Positions 1 through 7,963 of a stretch of 8,157 nt of DNA are shown here, one piece after another. Source of the stretch: Pseudomonadota bacterium (lineage in GTDB: Bacteria; Pseudomonadota; Alphaproteobacteria; Rhizobiales; Rhizobiaceae); assembly GCA_023444445.1 (NCBI GenBank), contig JAEXMK010000137.1, positions 1 to 8,157 on the forward strand, read 5' to 3'. Numbering within the stretch: position 1 is the first letter of the stretch; the number at the start of each line of letters is the position of its first letter. The notes beneath the pieces were generated by a model, which was not told where the DNA came from, searched no databases, and was given only the letters and a program-made list of their open reading frames with translations. The translations under genes and the position numbers were made by a program.

Positions 1-24
1 CGCGCGTCTTTTCAGGAAAAAACC

Positions 25-1032
25 ATGATCCGGTTCATTCTCGGCAAACTTCTCTATCTCGTTCCGACCTTCCTCGGGATTACCATCGTCGCCTTCGCTT
101 TCGTGCGCGTCCTGCCGGGCGATCCCGTGCTGTTGATGGCGGGCGAGCGTGGCATTTCGCCCGAAAGGCATGCGCAGCTTGCCGAACAGCTCGGTTTTGC
201 TCAGCCCATCTGGCAGCAATATCTCCATTTCCTCGGACGGCTGCTTCATGGCGATCTCGGCAATTCGCTGGTCACCAAGAAGCCGGTTCTCACCGAGTTC
301 CTGTCGCTCTTTCCCGCGACGGTCGAGCTTGGTCTCGTTGCCATCATCATCGCAACGCTGATTGGCGTTCCGGTCGGCGTCATCGCCGCTATTCGTCGCG
401 GCTCCTGGTTCGACCAGATTTCCATGACGACGGCGCTCGTCGGCTTCTCCATGCCGATCTTCTGGTGGGGTCTGCTGCTGATCATCATGTTCTCCGGTAT
501 CCTGCAATGGACGCCGGTGTCAGGCCGAATCTCGCTGATGTATTTCTTCCCCTCCGTTACCGGTTTCATGCTGATCGACAGCCTGATTTCGGGACAGAAG
601 GGCGCGTTTGCCTCGGCCCTGTCGCATCTCATCCTGCCCTCGGTGGTGCTCGCCACCATTCCGCTTGCGGTGATTGCGCGCCAGACGCGTTCAGCCATGC
701 TGGAAGTTCTGGGTGAAGATTACGTGCGCACAGCCCGTGCCAAGGGCATGTCTCCTTCCCGTGTGGTCGGCATTCATGCGCTGCGCAACGCCATGATCCC
801 TGTCATCACCACCATCGGTCTGCAGATCGGCGTGCTGATGGCTGGCGCGATCCTGACCGAAACCATCTTTTCCTGGCCGGGCATCGGCAAGTGGATGATC
901 GATTCCATCTCTCGCCGCGATTATCCGGTCGTGCAGAGCGGCCTGCTGTTGATCGCGGGTCTGGTGATGATCGTCAACCTGCTCGTCGATCTGACCTATG
1001 GCCTCATCAATCCGAGGATCCGTCACAAATGA
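25..1032 (+). CDS. Opp/Dpp-type ABC transporter permease, first subunit (DppB/OppB-like)
   Basis: Inner-membrane permease subunit of a peptide/opine/nickel-type ABC importer; it pairs with the next gene product to form the channel. The 335-residue length is normal for the DppB/OppB family. An N-terminal membrane helix (about residues 9-29) is followed by the family's periplasmic stretch containing LPGDP (30-34). Further helices lie near 98-122, 135-160, 203-220, 258-281 and 304-326. The cytoplasmic EAA loop that docks on the ATPase is at about 232-258 (YVRTARAKGMS, then HALRNAMIPV), and the conserved TETIFSWPGIGKW segment is at 278-290. The ATG start is supported by AGGA at 14-17, seven bases upstream. 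The stop codon overlaps the next ATG, so the two are translationally coupled. The substrate cannot be read from a permease; the family transports peptides, opines, oligosaccharides and nickel chelates. Only 24 bases precede it, so the expected binding-protein gene would be outside the window. Confidence 0.95.
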   Translation: MIRFILGKLLYLVPTFLGITIVAFAFVRVLPGDPVLLMAGERGISPERHAQLAEQLGFAQPIWQQYLHFLGRLLHGDLGNSLVTKKPVLTEFLSLFPATVELGLVAIIIATLIGVPVGVIAAIRRGSWFDQISMTTALVGFSMPIFWWGLLLIIMFSGILQWTPVSGRISLMYFFPSVTGFMLIDSLISGQKGAFASALSHLILPSVVLATIPLAVIARQTRSAMLEVLGEDYVRTARAKGMSPSRVVGIHALRNAMIPVITTIGLQIGVLMAGAILTETIFSWPGIGKWMIDSISRRDYPVVQSGLLLIAGLVMIVNLLVDLTYGLINPRIRHK

Positions 1033-1943
1033 CCGATGTGATCACCACTCCGGGCGTGCGCCTCTCAGACGCCGCCATCCGCCGCCGGATGATCGCCGAT
1101 TTCTGGTTCTATTTCCGCCAGAACCGTGGCGCCGTCATCGGGCTTGCCGTGTTCATTCTTCTCGTGCTGGTCGCGGTTTTTGCGCCGCTGATCGCGCCGC
1201 ATGATCCGACCCAGCAATATCGCGATGCGCTGCTGGTGCCGCCGGTCTGGCAGGAAGGCGGCCGTGCCGGCTTCTTCTTCGGCACGGACGCCGTCGGGCG
1301 TGACATGTTGTCCCGCCTGATCTACGGCGCGCAATATTCGCTGTTCATCGGCATCGTTGTCGTTTCCATCGCGCTCGTGGGCGGCATCGTCATCGGTCTC
1401 ATTGCCGGCTTCTTCGGCGGCTGGGTCGATACCGTCATCATGCGTGTGATGGACGTCATCCTGGCATTTCCATCGCTGCTTCTGGCGCTGGTGCTGGTCG
1501 CGATCCTCGGGCCGGGGCTCACCAACGCCATGATCGCCATCGCCATCGTCTATCAGCCGCATTTTGCCCGTCTGACGCGCGCTGCCGTCATGAGCGAGCT
1601 CAGGCGTGAATATGTCACGGCCGCGCGCGTGGCCGGTGCGGGCAATCTCCGGCTGATGTTCAAGACCATCCTGCCGAACTGCCTTGCGCCGCTGATCGTG
1701 CAGGCAACGCTTTCGTTCTCGTCTGCGGTTCTCGATGCGGCCGCACTCGGCTTCCTCGGCATGGGCGCGCAGCCGCCTGCCTCCGAATGGGGCACGATGC
1801 TGGCCGAAGCGCGCGAGTTCATTCTGCGCGCCTGGTGGGTTGTCACCCTTCCGGGCCTGACGATCCTGATCTCGGTGCTTGCCATCAACCTGATGGGTGA
1901 CGGGCTGCGTGATGCGCTCGATCCCAAACTGAAGCGGAGCTGA
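1029..1943 (+). CDS. Opp/Dpp-type ABC transporter permease, second subunit (DppC/OppC-like)
   Basis: Second inner-membrane permease of the importer, 304 residues, normal for DppC/OppC. The ATG at 1029 overlaps the preceding stop (ATGA) and fits the family N-terminus: a cytoplasmic lead, then a first helix near residues 33-55. A longer in-frame reading from 891 overlaps the first permease and is not the real start. Family hallmarks are the APHDP segment (56-60), FGTDAVGRDMLSRLIYGA (84-101), further helices near 103-129, 139-161, 164-180, 217-240 and 269-290, and the EAA loop YVTAARVAGAG near 195-205 continuing to ILPNCLAP (214-221). The GFLGMGAQPP..EWG segment (241-255) is also typical. The product should form a heterodimer with the upstream permease and contact the two downstream ATPases. 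Nothing is truncated or frameshifted. Confidence 0.95.
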   Translation: MTDVITTPGVRLSDAAIRRRMIADFWFYFRQNRGAVIGLAVFILLVLVAVFAPLIAPHDPTQQYRDALLVPPVWQEGGRAGFFFGTDAVGRDMLSRLIYGAQYSLFIGIVVVSIALVGGIVIGLIAGFFGGWVDTVIMRVMDVILAFPSLLLALVLVAILGPGLTNAMIAIAIVYQPHFARLTRAAVMSELRREYVTAARVAGAGNLRLMFKTILPNCLAPLIVQATLSFSSAVLDAAALGFLGMGAQPPASEWGTMLAEAREFILRAWWVVTLPGLTILISVLAINLMGDGLRDALDPKLKRS

Positions 1944-1946
1944 GAT

Positions 1947-2786
1947 ATGAGCCTGCTGAAAATCAAGAACCTGACGGTGAAGTTCGCCACCGCCACCGGC
2001 GCGTTCACCGCCGTCGACGGCATCGACGTCTCCGTGGACAAGCATGAAGTGCTGGCGATCGTCGGTGAATCCGGCTCCGGTAAATCGGTGTCGATGCTTG
2101 CCGTCATGGGGCTTTTGCCCGATACGGCGACGATCACCGCCGACGAGATGGTGTTTGACGGCATCAATCTGCTGGCCATGTCGCCGCAGGAGCGCCGCAA
2201 GCTGATCGGCCGCGAGATCACCATGATCTTCCAGGAGCCGGTCGCCTCGCTCAACCCGTCCTTCACGGTCGGTTTCCAGATCGAGGAAGTTCTGCGCCTC
2301 AATCTCGGTATGGGCGGCGCTGCCGCGCGCGCCCGGGCGCTGGAACTGTTTCGCGCGGTCGGTATTCCCGATCCCGAGACGAAGCTCAAGGCCTATCCGC
2401 ACCAGATGTCGGGTGGCCAGTGCCAGCGTGTGATGATCGCGATTGCGATCGCCTCCAAGCCGCGCCTTCTGATCGCGGACGAGCCGACAACCGCACTCGA
2501 CGTGACCATTCAGAAGCAGATCCTCGACCTGTTGATGAAGTTGCAGGAAGAATACGGCATGGCGCTGATCCTCATCACCCATGACATGGGTGTCGTGGCG
2601 GAAACCGCCGATCGTGTCGTCGTGCAATATAAGGGGCGCAAGATGGAAGAGGCAGATGTCCTGAGCCTCTTCGAAGCCCCGCAGCATCCCTACACCAAGG
2701 CATTGCTTTCGGCCCTGCCGGAAAATGCCACCGGCGACCGTCTGCCCACCGTCTCCGATTTCTTCGGCAAGGAGGGCGTTCGATGA
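1947..2786 (+). CDS. Opp/Dpp-type ABC transporter ATP-binding protein, DppD/OppD-like
   Basis: Cytoplasmic ATPase that powers the importer, 279 residues. Visible motifs are Walker A GESGSGKS (40-47), Q-loop Q96 in [11 protein letters not shown], signature MSGGQCQR (154-161), Walker B LLIADEPT (174-181) with E179 as the catalytic glutamate, and the switch histidine H212 in THDMG. The signature carries Cys159 where many ABC proteins have Arg; cysteine or serine is common in the DppD branch. The family C-terminal motif [12 protein letters not shown] (247-258) is present, but the protein ends about 20 residues later. It therefore lacks the longer tail with a cysteine cluster found in many DppD/OppD proteins of about 320-330 residues. 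The ATG lies 3 bases after the preceding stop, with GGAG at 1936-1939 as ribosome binding site. It should pair with the next gene product as a heterodimeric ATPase. Confidence 0.95.
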   Translation: MSLLKIKNLTVKFATATGAFTAVDGIDVSVDKHEVLAIVGESGSGKSVSMLAVMGLLPDTATITADEMVFDGINLLAMSPQERRKLIGREITMIFQEPVASLNPSFTVGFQIEEVLRLNLGMGGAAARARALELFRAVGIPDPETKLKAYPHQMSGGQCQRVMIAIAIASKPRLLIADEPTTALDVTIQKQILDLLMKLQEEYGMALILITHDMGVVAETADRVVVQYKGRKMEEADVLSLFEAPQHPYTKALLSALPENATGDRLPTVSDFFGKEGVR

Positions 2787-3628
2787 GTATCGTTGTCGAA
2801 GGCAAGGGTATTACCCGCCATTACCACGTCCCCGGCGGCATTTTCGGCGGCGCAAAGACCGTTCAGGCCCTAAAGGGCATCGATTTTGCCGTCGAGCGCG
2901 GCAAGACGCTCGCCATCGTCGGTGAATCCGGCTCGGGCAAATCGACGCTTGCCCGCATCATTGCATTGATCGACCCGGCATCCGGCGGTGAACTCAAGAT
3001 CGAGGGCAAGCCGGTCGATATCGCCAAACGCCGTCCGGACACGCAGATGCGCTCCAAGGTGCAGATGGTATTCCAGAACCCCTATGGCAGCCTCAACCCG
3101 CGCCAGAAGGTGGGTGACGTGCTGATGGAGCCGCTCATCATCAACACCAAGATGCCGGCTGGCGAGCGTCGCGAGCGGGCCGAAGCCATGCTGGTGAAGG
3201 TCGGCCTTGGTCCTGAGCATTTCAACCGTTATCCGCACATGTTCTCGGGCGGCCAGCGCCAGCGCATCGCGATTGCACGCGCGCTGATGCTGAACCCGGC
3301 GCTGCTGGTGCTGGACGAGCCGGTCTCCGCACTCGATCTTTCGGTGCAGGCGCAGGTTCTGAACCTGCTGCGCGATCTGCAGGAAGAATTCGAGCTGACC
3401 TATGTTTTCGTCAGCCACGATCTTTCGGTTGTCCGCTACATCGCTGACGACGTGCTGGTCATTTCCAAGGGCGAAGCAGTGGAGCAGGGCACGCGCGAGG
3501 AGCTTTTTGCCGATCCGAAGCACCCCTATACGCGCCAGCTTTTTGCCGCGACACCGATCACGGATGTCGATGCCATCCGCGCCCGCGTGGAACGCCGCAA
3601 GGCGGCACGGCAGGCCGCGCCGGTGTGA
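2783..3628 (+). CDS. Opp/Dpp-type ABC transporter ATP-binding protein, DppF/OppF-like
   Basis: Second ATPase of the importer, 281 residues. Its order in the cassette and the HYHVPGGIFGGAKTVQAL N-terminal pattern place it in the DppF/OppF branch. Motifs are Walker [10 protein letters not shown] (47-55), Q-loop Q98 in VFQNPYGSLNPRQ, signature FSGGQRQR (154-161), Walker B LLVLDEP (174-180), D-loop SALD (182-185) and switch H212 in SHDLSVV. The HPYTRQLFAATP motif (247-258) is followed by only a short basic tail. Like its partner, it lacks the longer cysteine-containing extension of many homologs. The ATG overlaps the preceding stop (ATGA) and has GGAGGG at 2771-2776 with good spacing, so coupled translation is likely. 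It is the last gene of the cassette; a strong hairpin terminator begins about 30 bases after its stop. Confidence 0.95.
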   Translation: MSIVVEGKGITRHYHVPGGIFGGAKTVQALKGIDFAVERGKTLAIVGESGSGKSTLARIIALIDPASGGELKIEGKPVDIAKRRPDTQMRSKVQMVFQNPYGSLNPRQKVGDVLMEPLIINTKMPAGERRERAEAMLVKVGLGPEHFNRYPHMFSGGQRQRIAIARALMLNPALLVLDEPVSALDLSVQAQVLNLLRDLQEEFELTYVFVSHDLSVVRYIADDVLVISKGEAVEQGTREELFADPKHPYTRQLFAATPITDVDAIRARVERRKAARQAAPV

Positions 3629-3657
3629 AATCGACGCATCGAACGATCAACAAGTGA

Positions 3658-3685
3658 GAAGGGCCGGATTTCCGGCCCTTTCTTG
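3658..3685 (+). terminator. Rho-independent terminator ending the ABC transporter cassette
   Basis: AAGGGCCGG at 3659-3667 pairs with CCGGCCCTT at 3672-3680 around a four-base ATTT loop, giving a 9-bp GC-rich stem, followed by a T-rich run TTTCTTGTT. It lies 30 bases past the last ATPase stop. It also lies about 23 bases past the end of the convergent GntR gene, so it may serve both directions, although the T-run favours plus-strand transcripts. Confidence 0.8.
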
Positions 3686-3708
3686 TTCAGGCCCTAAATC
3701 GTGACACG

Positions 3709-4383
3709 TCAGGCCCCGGCCTCTTTGAGCAGACGCACTTGCCGTAACGTGTTCTGCCGACTGCGCTCCAGATGTCGCCATAGCGCATCGACGATCTGGA
3801 CCTTACTGCCCGCGGCGATGGCGTCGGCGATATTCTGGTGTTCTTCGACAGAGCGGGCGTAATCGCCGAGGATCGACACGAACACCGTGTGGGTCTGGGC
3901 GAGAATTCGCTCATGCGTGCCGGAAATGATCGGAATGCGGGCAGCGGAAACAAGGGTCGTATGGAAGCTGCGATCGAAAAAAAGCGCTTTCGACAATTCA
4001 TCGAGCGTTGAGCCCTTGGCGAATTCGCGATGTTGCTCAAGGCTTTCCACGAGCTGTCCATGCAACGCGCTATCCAACTGCCCGGCATCGAAAGCCACTT
4101 CCACGGCGCCTTTTTCGAGCAGCATTCTGGCGGCATAGAGCTCCTCTACATCCTCTACGGTAAAATCACGCACCACCATGCCGCGCCTCGAGGAATTGAC
4201 CACCAGGCCATCGGCCTCGAGTTTCAGGCAGGCTTCCTTGACAGGGGTGGGGCTGATGCCGAGATCGGCAGCAAGCTCATTGGGCAGCAGGCGTTCGCCG
4301 CCACGCAATCTGCCGCTGACGATGCGGGCGCGCAGTTCTCGATGCGCCTGATCGGCGAGTGTGACTTTGACTAGCGTGTTCAT
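3709..4383 (-). CDS. GntR-family transcriptional regulator, FadR subfamily (FCD domain)
   Basis: DNA-binding regulator of 224 residues, the usual length for the FadR/FCD group. The N-terminal winged helix-turn-helix spans about residues 8-73, with RIVSGRLRGGERL, then NELAADLGISPTPVKEACLKLEADGLV and the wing SSRRGMVV. The C-terminal all-helical FCD effector domain spans about 77-218. The likely metal-ligand set of this domain is intact: D137 and H141 (DRSFH), H182 (EEHQ) and H204 (WRHLE). Known relatives of this fold bind small carboxylic acids such as lactate, pyruvate, gluconate or sugar acids. The ATG at 4383 fits the domain start; no clear Shine-Dalgarno sequence precedes it, and no better start is available. 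It is divergent from the mandelate racemase-type enzyme, which makes that gene its most likely target; control of the ABC cassette is also possible. The effector is unknown. Confidence 0.93.
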   Translation of the reverse strand: MNTLVKVTLADQAHRELRARIVSGRLRGGERLLPNELAADLGISPTPVKEACLKLEADGLVVNSSRRGMVVRDFTVEDVEELYAARMLLEKGAVEVAFDAGQLDSALHGQLVESLEQHREFAKGSTLDELSKALFFDRSFHTTLVSAARIPIISGTHERILAQTHTVFVSILGDYARSVEEHQNIADAIAAGSKVQIVDALWRHLERSRQNTLRQVRLLKEAGA

Positions 4384-4431
4384 GACGACATCATCAACCA
4401 GCTTCGCGGGACAGGCAATGGCTGAATATTA

Positions 4432-4453
4432 AAAATTAAAAATTTTTTATTTT
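4432..4453. promoter_or_regulatory. AT-rich imperfect palindrome in the divergent gap
   Basis: A 22-bp inverted repeat centred between 4442 and 4443 reads AAAATTAAAAA then TTTTTTATTTT, with a single mismatched pair (4437 with 4448). It is all A/T in a GC-rich genome and lies in the 229-bp gap between the divergent GntR and enolase-superfamily genes. A TTTACA element (4451-4456), one base from the sigma-70 -35 consensus, overlaps its right end, but no convincing -10 follows at normal spacing. It may be a promoter UP-like or regulator-binding element. Runs of A and T form palindromes easily, so the operator call is weak. Confidence 0.35.
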
Positions 4454-4486
4454 ACAAAACCCGTTTTTGGTTTAGCTCTATCGCCA

Positions 4487-4497
4487 TTGGAAACCAA
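4487..4497. promoter_or_regulatory. Candidate GntR (FCD-type) operator
   Basis: TTGGAAACCAA is a perfect 11-bp palindrome with a 3-bp centre. Known FCD-subfamily operators often follow T-N-G-T-N3-A-C-N-A; this site has the same size and outer bases but a G/C pair where T/A is usual. Its right half is also the right arm of a second inverted repeat, TTGGTTT (4467-4473) with AAACCAA (4491-4497). It lies between the divergent regulator and the enzyme gene it probably controls. Binding is inferred from position and symmetry only. Confidence 0.4.
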
Positions 4498-4574
4498 CCG
4501 CCGGAGGAGGGCGGGAGGTTGCTTCACCAAAACCGTCGCCGCGTCTGTGACCTGCGGGATGATGGTCCTGTTTC

Positions 4575-4602
4575 TCCTCGCAAGCCGCTCAAGCAACGAG
4601 GA
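4575..4602 (+). promoter_or_regulatory. Possible hairpin covering the ribosome binding site of the enolase-superfamily gene
   Basis: TCCTCG (4575-4580) is the exact reverse complement of CGAGGA (4597-4602), which contains the GAGGA Shine-Dalgarno sequence ten bases before the ATG at 4613. The 6-bp stem would have a 16-base loop and could hide the ribosome binding site. An anti-Shine-Dalgarno match of this length can arise by chance, so the regulatory reading is tentative. Confidence 0.25.
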
Positions 4603-4606
4603 ATGA

Positions 4607-5731
<1,125 letters not shown>

Positions 5732-5732
5732 A

Positions 5733-5758
5733 AAGGCGGCGCAGGTATGCGCCGCCTT
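5733..5758 (-). terminator. Hairpin terminator between convergent genes
   Basis: AAGGCGGCGCA (5733-5743) pairs perfectly over 11 bp with TGCGCCGCCTT (5748-5758) around a GGTA loop. Read on the minus strand it is followed by a T-run (TTTTTATTT), making it an intrinsic terminator for the oxidoreductase gene that ends at 5780. On the plus strand the following bases are GCTCATTTC, a weak T-run, so for the enzyme gene ending at 5731 it is at best a weaker terminator or a 3' stabilising hairpin. Confidence 0.8.
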
Positions 5759-5779
5759 GCTCATTTCGAAAAACCGCTG

Positions 5780-6802
5780 TTAGCGCCAGCCGAGAGCAGG
5801 CGCTACCTGCTTCAGGATCGTCTCGATCACATGGGCGTTGTAATCGACGCCCAGCTGGTTCGGCACGGTCAGCAGCAGCGTGTCGGCCTCGGCGATCGCT
5901 TCGTCGGCCTTCAGCTGTTCGATCAGCTCTTCAGGCTCGGCGGCATAGCTGCGCCCGAAGATCGCGCGTGTCTTGTCGTCGATATAGCCGATCTTGTCGT
6001 CGCCTTCGTTGCCGTAACCGAAATAGGACCGATCGCGATCATTAACGAGCGCGAAAATGCTGCGGCTGACCGAAACGCGCGGTTCACGCGTGTGGCCGGC
6101 CTCCTTCCAGGCTTCCCGGAAGGTTCGGATCTGCTGGGCCTGCTGGACGTGGAACGGTTCGCCCGTTTCATCGGTCTTCAGGGTAGAGCTTTGCAGGTTC
6201 ATGCCAAGCTTTGCCGCCCAGACCGCTGTTGCATTGGAGCTTGAGCCCCACCAGATGCGCTCGCGCAGCCCTTCGGAATGGGGTTCCAGCCGTAAAAGGC
6301 CGGGTGGGTTCGGAAACATCGGGCGCGGGTTCGGCTCGGCGAAACCTTCGCCCTTCAGGAGCTCGAGGAAAACCTCGGTATGTTGCCGCGCCATGTCTTC
6401 TTCGCTCTGGCCCTCGGCCGGACGATAGCCGAAATAACGCCAGCCATCGATGACCTGCTCCGGCGAGCCGCGGCTGATGCCAAGTTGCAGCCGGCCGCCG
6501 GCGATGAGGTCTGCCGAGCCGGCATCTTCCGCCATGTAGAACGGGTTTTCATAGCGCATGTCGATGACGCCAGTGCCGATCTCGATCTTTTTCGTGCGGG
6601 CGCCAACGGCGGCAAGAAGCGGAAAAGGCGAAGCGAGCTGGCGGGCGAAATGGTGCACGCGGAAATAGGCGCCGTCAGCCCCCAGTTCTTCCGCAGCCAC
6701 GGCAAGGTCGATCGATTGCAGCAGCGTATCTGCCGCCGAGCGGGTCTGCGATTGGGGCGATGGCGTCCAGTGGCCGAAGGATAAAAATCCGATCTTTTTC
6801 AT
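5780..6802 (-). CDS. LLM-class (luciferase-like) flavin-dependent oxidoreductase
   Basis: Cytoplasmic enzyme of the bacterial luciferase-like family, 340 residues, full length. Family features are the N-terminal first barrel strand KKIGFLSFGHW (2-12), LAVAAEELGADGAYFRVHHF (33-52), the segment KKIEIGTGVIDMRYENPFYMAEDAGSADLI (71-100), GGRLQLGISRGSPEQ (102-116) and WWGSSSNATAVWAAKLGMNL (184-203), typical of the flavin phosphate-binding side of the barrel. These enzymes use reduced FMN or F420 to oxidise varied substrates, including aldehydes, sulfonates, amines and xenobiotics. The sequence does not reveal the substrate, and FMN is assumed here because rhizobia generally lack F420 pathways. GGAAGG (minus strand, 6813-6808) five bases before the ATG supports the start. 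The LysR gene lies 134 bases upstream on the same strand. The gap carries inverted repeats, so separate control is possible. Confidence 0.92.
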   Translation of the reverse strand: MKKIGFLSFGHWTPSPQSQTRSAADTLLQSIDLAVAAEELGADGAYFRVHHFARQLASPFPLLAAVGARTKKIEIGTGVIDMRYENPFYMAEDAGSADLIAGGRLQLGISRGSPEQVIDGWRYFGYRPAEGQSEEDMARQHTEVFLELLKGEGFAEPNPRPMFPNPPGLLRLEPHSEGLRERIWWGSSSNATAVWAAKLGMNLQSSTLKTDETGEPFHVQQAQQIRTFREAWKEAGHTREPRVSVSRSIFALVNDRDRSYFGYGNEGDDKIGYIDDKTRAIFGRSYAAEPEELIEQLKADEAIAEADTLLLTVPNQLGVDYNAHVIETILKQVAPALGWR

Positions 6803-6818
6803 AATGACCTTCCAGATT

Positions 6819-6888
6819 TTGGAGGATGTCGGCTATTGCAGCGACATCGTTGTTGTCAGTCATATAAGCAACGGCGCGCATCCTCCAA
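6819..6888 (-). repeat. Long inverted repeat in the leader of the LLM oxidoreductase gene
   Basis: TTGGAGGATG (6819-6828) and CATCCTCCAA (6879-6888) are perfect 10-bp inverted arms separated by 50 bp. A second, mutually exclusive hairpin uses GATGTCG (6825-6831) with CGACATC (6842-6848) around a 10-base loop, sharing bases 6825-6828 with the first. On the minus strand a weak promoter-like pair, TTGGAG (6888-6883) and TATATG (6866-6861) at 16-base spacing, falls inside the repeat. It could be a paired operator or an alternative-fold leader. The repeat is seen directly; the function is inferred. Confidence 0.55.
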
Positions 6889-6936
6889 CCTGCCAGGCGT
6901 AGACAGGGTGTCGCCGAAATGTGAACGATAGCGATT

Positions 6937-7854
6937 TCAGACCATTATTCCGCGCTTGAGAATGAAGAGATTTTCGTGCGCGCGCGCGGTGGTGAGGATG
7001 AAATCCATCAAAGAGCGGACCCGCGGCACGTTGGCAAAGTCCTGATGGCTGGTCAGCCAATAGCCGCGTCGTAATTCCACGTCGCCGGGGAGCACCATCT
7101 GAAGGTCAGGGAAACGCGCGGCGATGAAATTTGGCAATATGCAAAGGCCACGGCCGCTGAGTGTCGCGGTCAGCTGCGCGAAAATGCTTGACGACTGGAA
7201 GTTGGGTCTGAGGCCCGGCAGCACGTCGCGCATATAATCGAGGCCTGGCGAAAAGATCAGATCCTGGACGTAACCGATGAAGAAATGATCTGGCAGATCC
7301 TCGCGCTTGGTGATTTTCGAGTGTCCAGCGAGATAGGAACGCGAGGCGTAGATATGCAGCGTGTAATCGATGATCTGTTCATTGATATAGGGACCGGCCT
7401 TGGGCGGATCGAGTGTGACCACCACATCCGCCTCTTTCCGAGACAAAGCCATGATCTGCTGGATCGTCACCATTTCCACCATGATGTGGGGATGCGTTAA
7501 AGCGAAGTCTTTCAGCCTTTCCACGAAGAAAAAATTGGAAAAACCTTCGGGAGCGCTCAAGCGTACCACGCCGCGCAGGAGGCTGCCGCTTTCGGAAATA
7601 TCCGATTGCAGCCGTTCGGCTTCCGCCTCGATGCGCTCGACGGTATCCACCAGCCGCCGCCCCACTGTCGTCAGCTCGTAACCGCGCGGGTTTCGCTCGA
7701 ACAGCTTGGTTTTAAGAGAAAATTCCAGCCGGTCGATATGGCGCGAGACGGTGGCGTGGCTGGTGCGCAGGCTTCTGGCCGCCGATGAAAGCTGTCCGGT
7801 GCGGGCCACCGCCAGAAAATATTGCAGGTCGTCCCAGGTAAAAGGCGTGGCCAT
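6937..7854 (-). CDS. LysR-family transcriptional regulator
   Basis: DNA-binding regulator of 305 residues from the chosen start, normal for LysR proteins. The N-terminal helix-turn-helix covers about residues 7-65 (LQYFLAVARTGQLSSAARSL, then TSHATVSRHIDRLE, LFERNPRGYELTTVGRRL), followed by a linker helix (about 66-90). The periplasmic-binding-protein-like effector domain runs from about 95 to the end (VVRLSAPEGF, DVVVTLDPP, LSGRGLCILPNF). I chose the ATG at 7854 because a GAGGA sequence (minus strand, 7864-7860) lies five bases before it and the protein then begins MATPFTWDDLQYF. Two in-frame ATGs further upstream (7866 and 7869) would add four or five residues but have no good ribosome binding site. 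The half-site cluster just upstream suggests autoregulation. Likely targets are itself, the adjacent oxidoreductase and the divergent binding-protein gene. The effector is unknown. Confidence 0.93.
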   Translation of the reverse strand: MATPFTWDDLQYFLAVARTGQLSSAARSLRTSHATVSRHIDRLEFSLKTKLFERNPRGYELTTVGRRLVDTVERIEAEAERLQSDISESGSLLRGVVRLSAPEGFSNFFFVERLKDFALTHPHIMVEMVTIQQIMALSRKEADVVVTLDPPKAGPYINEQIIDYTLHIYASRSYLAGHSKITKREDLPDHFFIGYVQDLIFSPGLDYMRDVLPGLRPNFQSSSIFAQLTATLSGRGLCILPNFIAARFPDLQMVLPGDVELRRGYWLTSHQDFANVPRVRSLMDFILTTARAHENLFILKRGIMV

Positions 7855-7874
7855 TTCCGTCCTCATCACGAGTT

Positions 7875-7901
7875 CTGTTCAAAAATGAACAGTTCCTGTT
7901 C
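7875..7901. promoter_or_regulatory. Triple half-site, candidate LysR operator
   Basis: CTGTTCAAAAATGAACAG (7875-7892) is an inverted repeat with perfect 7-bp arms around AAAA. A third copy of CTGTTC follows at 7896-7901, so the layout is CTGTTC-N6-GAACAG-N3-CTGTTC, with the two direct copies 21 bp apart, about two helical turns. The palindrome contains T-N11-A pairs of the classic LysR box (for example 7876 and 7888). It begins 21 bases upstream of the chosen LysR start, within the gap to the divergent gene, as expected for an autoregulated LysR. Confidence 0.6.
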
Positions 7902-7963
7902 GCAATTTGATGATGACCTGCTCTTGTGTCAACGGCCGAATTCGAGAACTCTACGCTCAGGAT

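Noticed and set aside
891..1028. Upstream in-frame extension of the second permease
   Set aside because: The added residues are hydrophilic, overlap the first permease, and are not part of the DppC family N-terminus. The ATGA overlap at 1029 is the normal operon arrangement.
1553..2389. A 278-codon minus-strand open frame, Ser/Arg/Ala-rich
   Set aside because: This is typical low-complexity shadow translation opposite permease and ATPase genes.
1065..2687. A 540-codon open frame on the minus strand, antisense to the second permease and first ATPase, rich in His, Asp and Arg
   Set aside because: Its composition is that of a mirror frame of GC-rich genes with G/C third positions. It has no recognisable domain and overlaps two certain genes completely.
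4451..4481. Possible sigma-70 promoter (TTTACA with a CTCTAT-like -10)
   Set aside because: The -10 match is poor and the spacing of 19 is long. It is kept only as a remark on the palindrome that overlaps it.
7907..7952. Candidate promoters for the binding-protein gene (TTGATG, TTGTGT as -35 elements)
   Set aside because: No acceptable -10 lies at 16-18 bases from either element.
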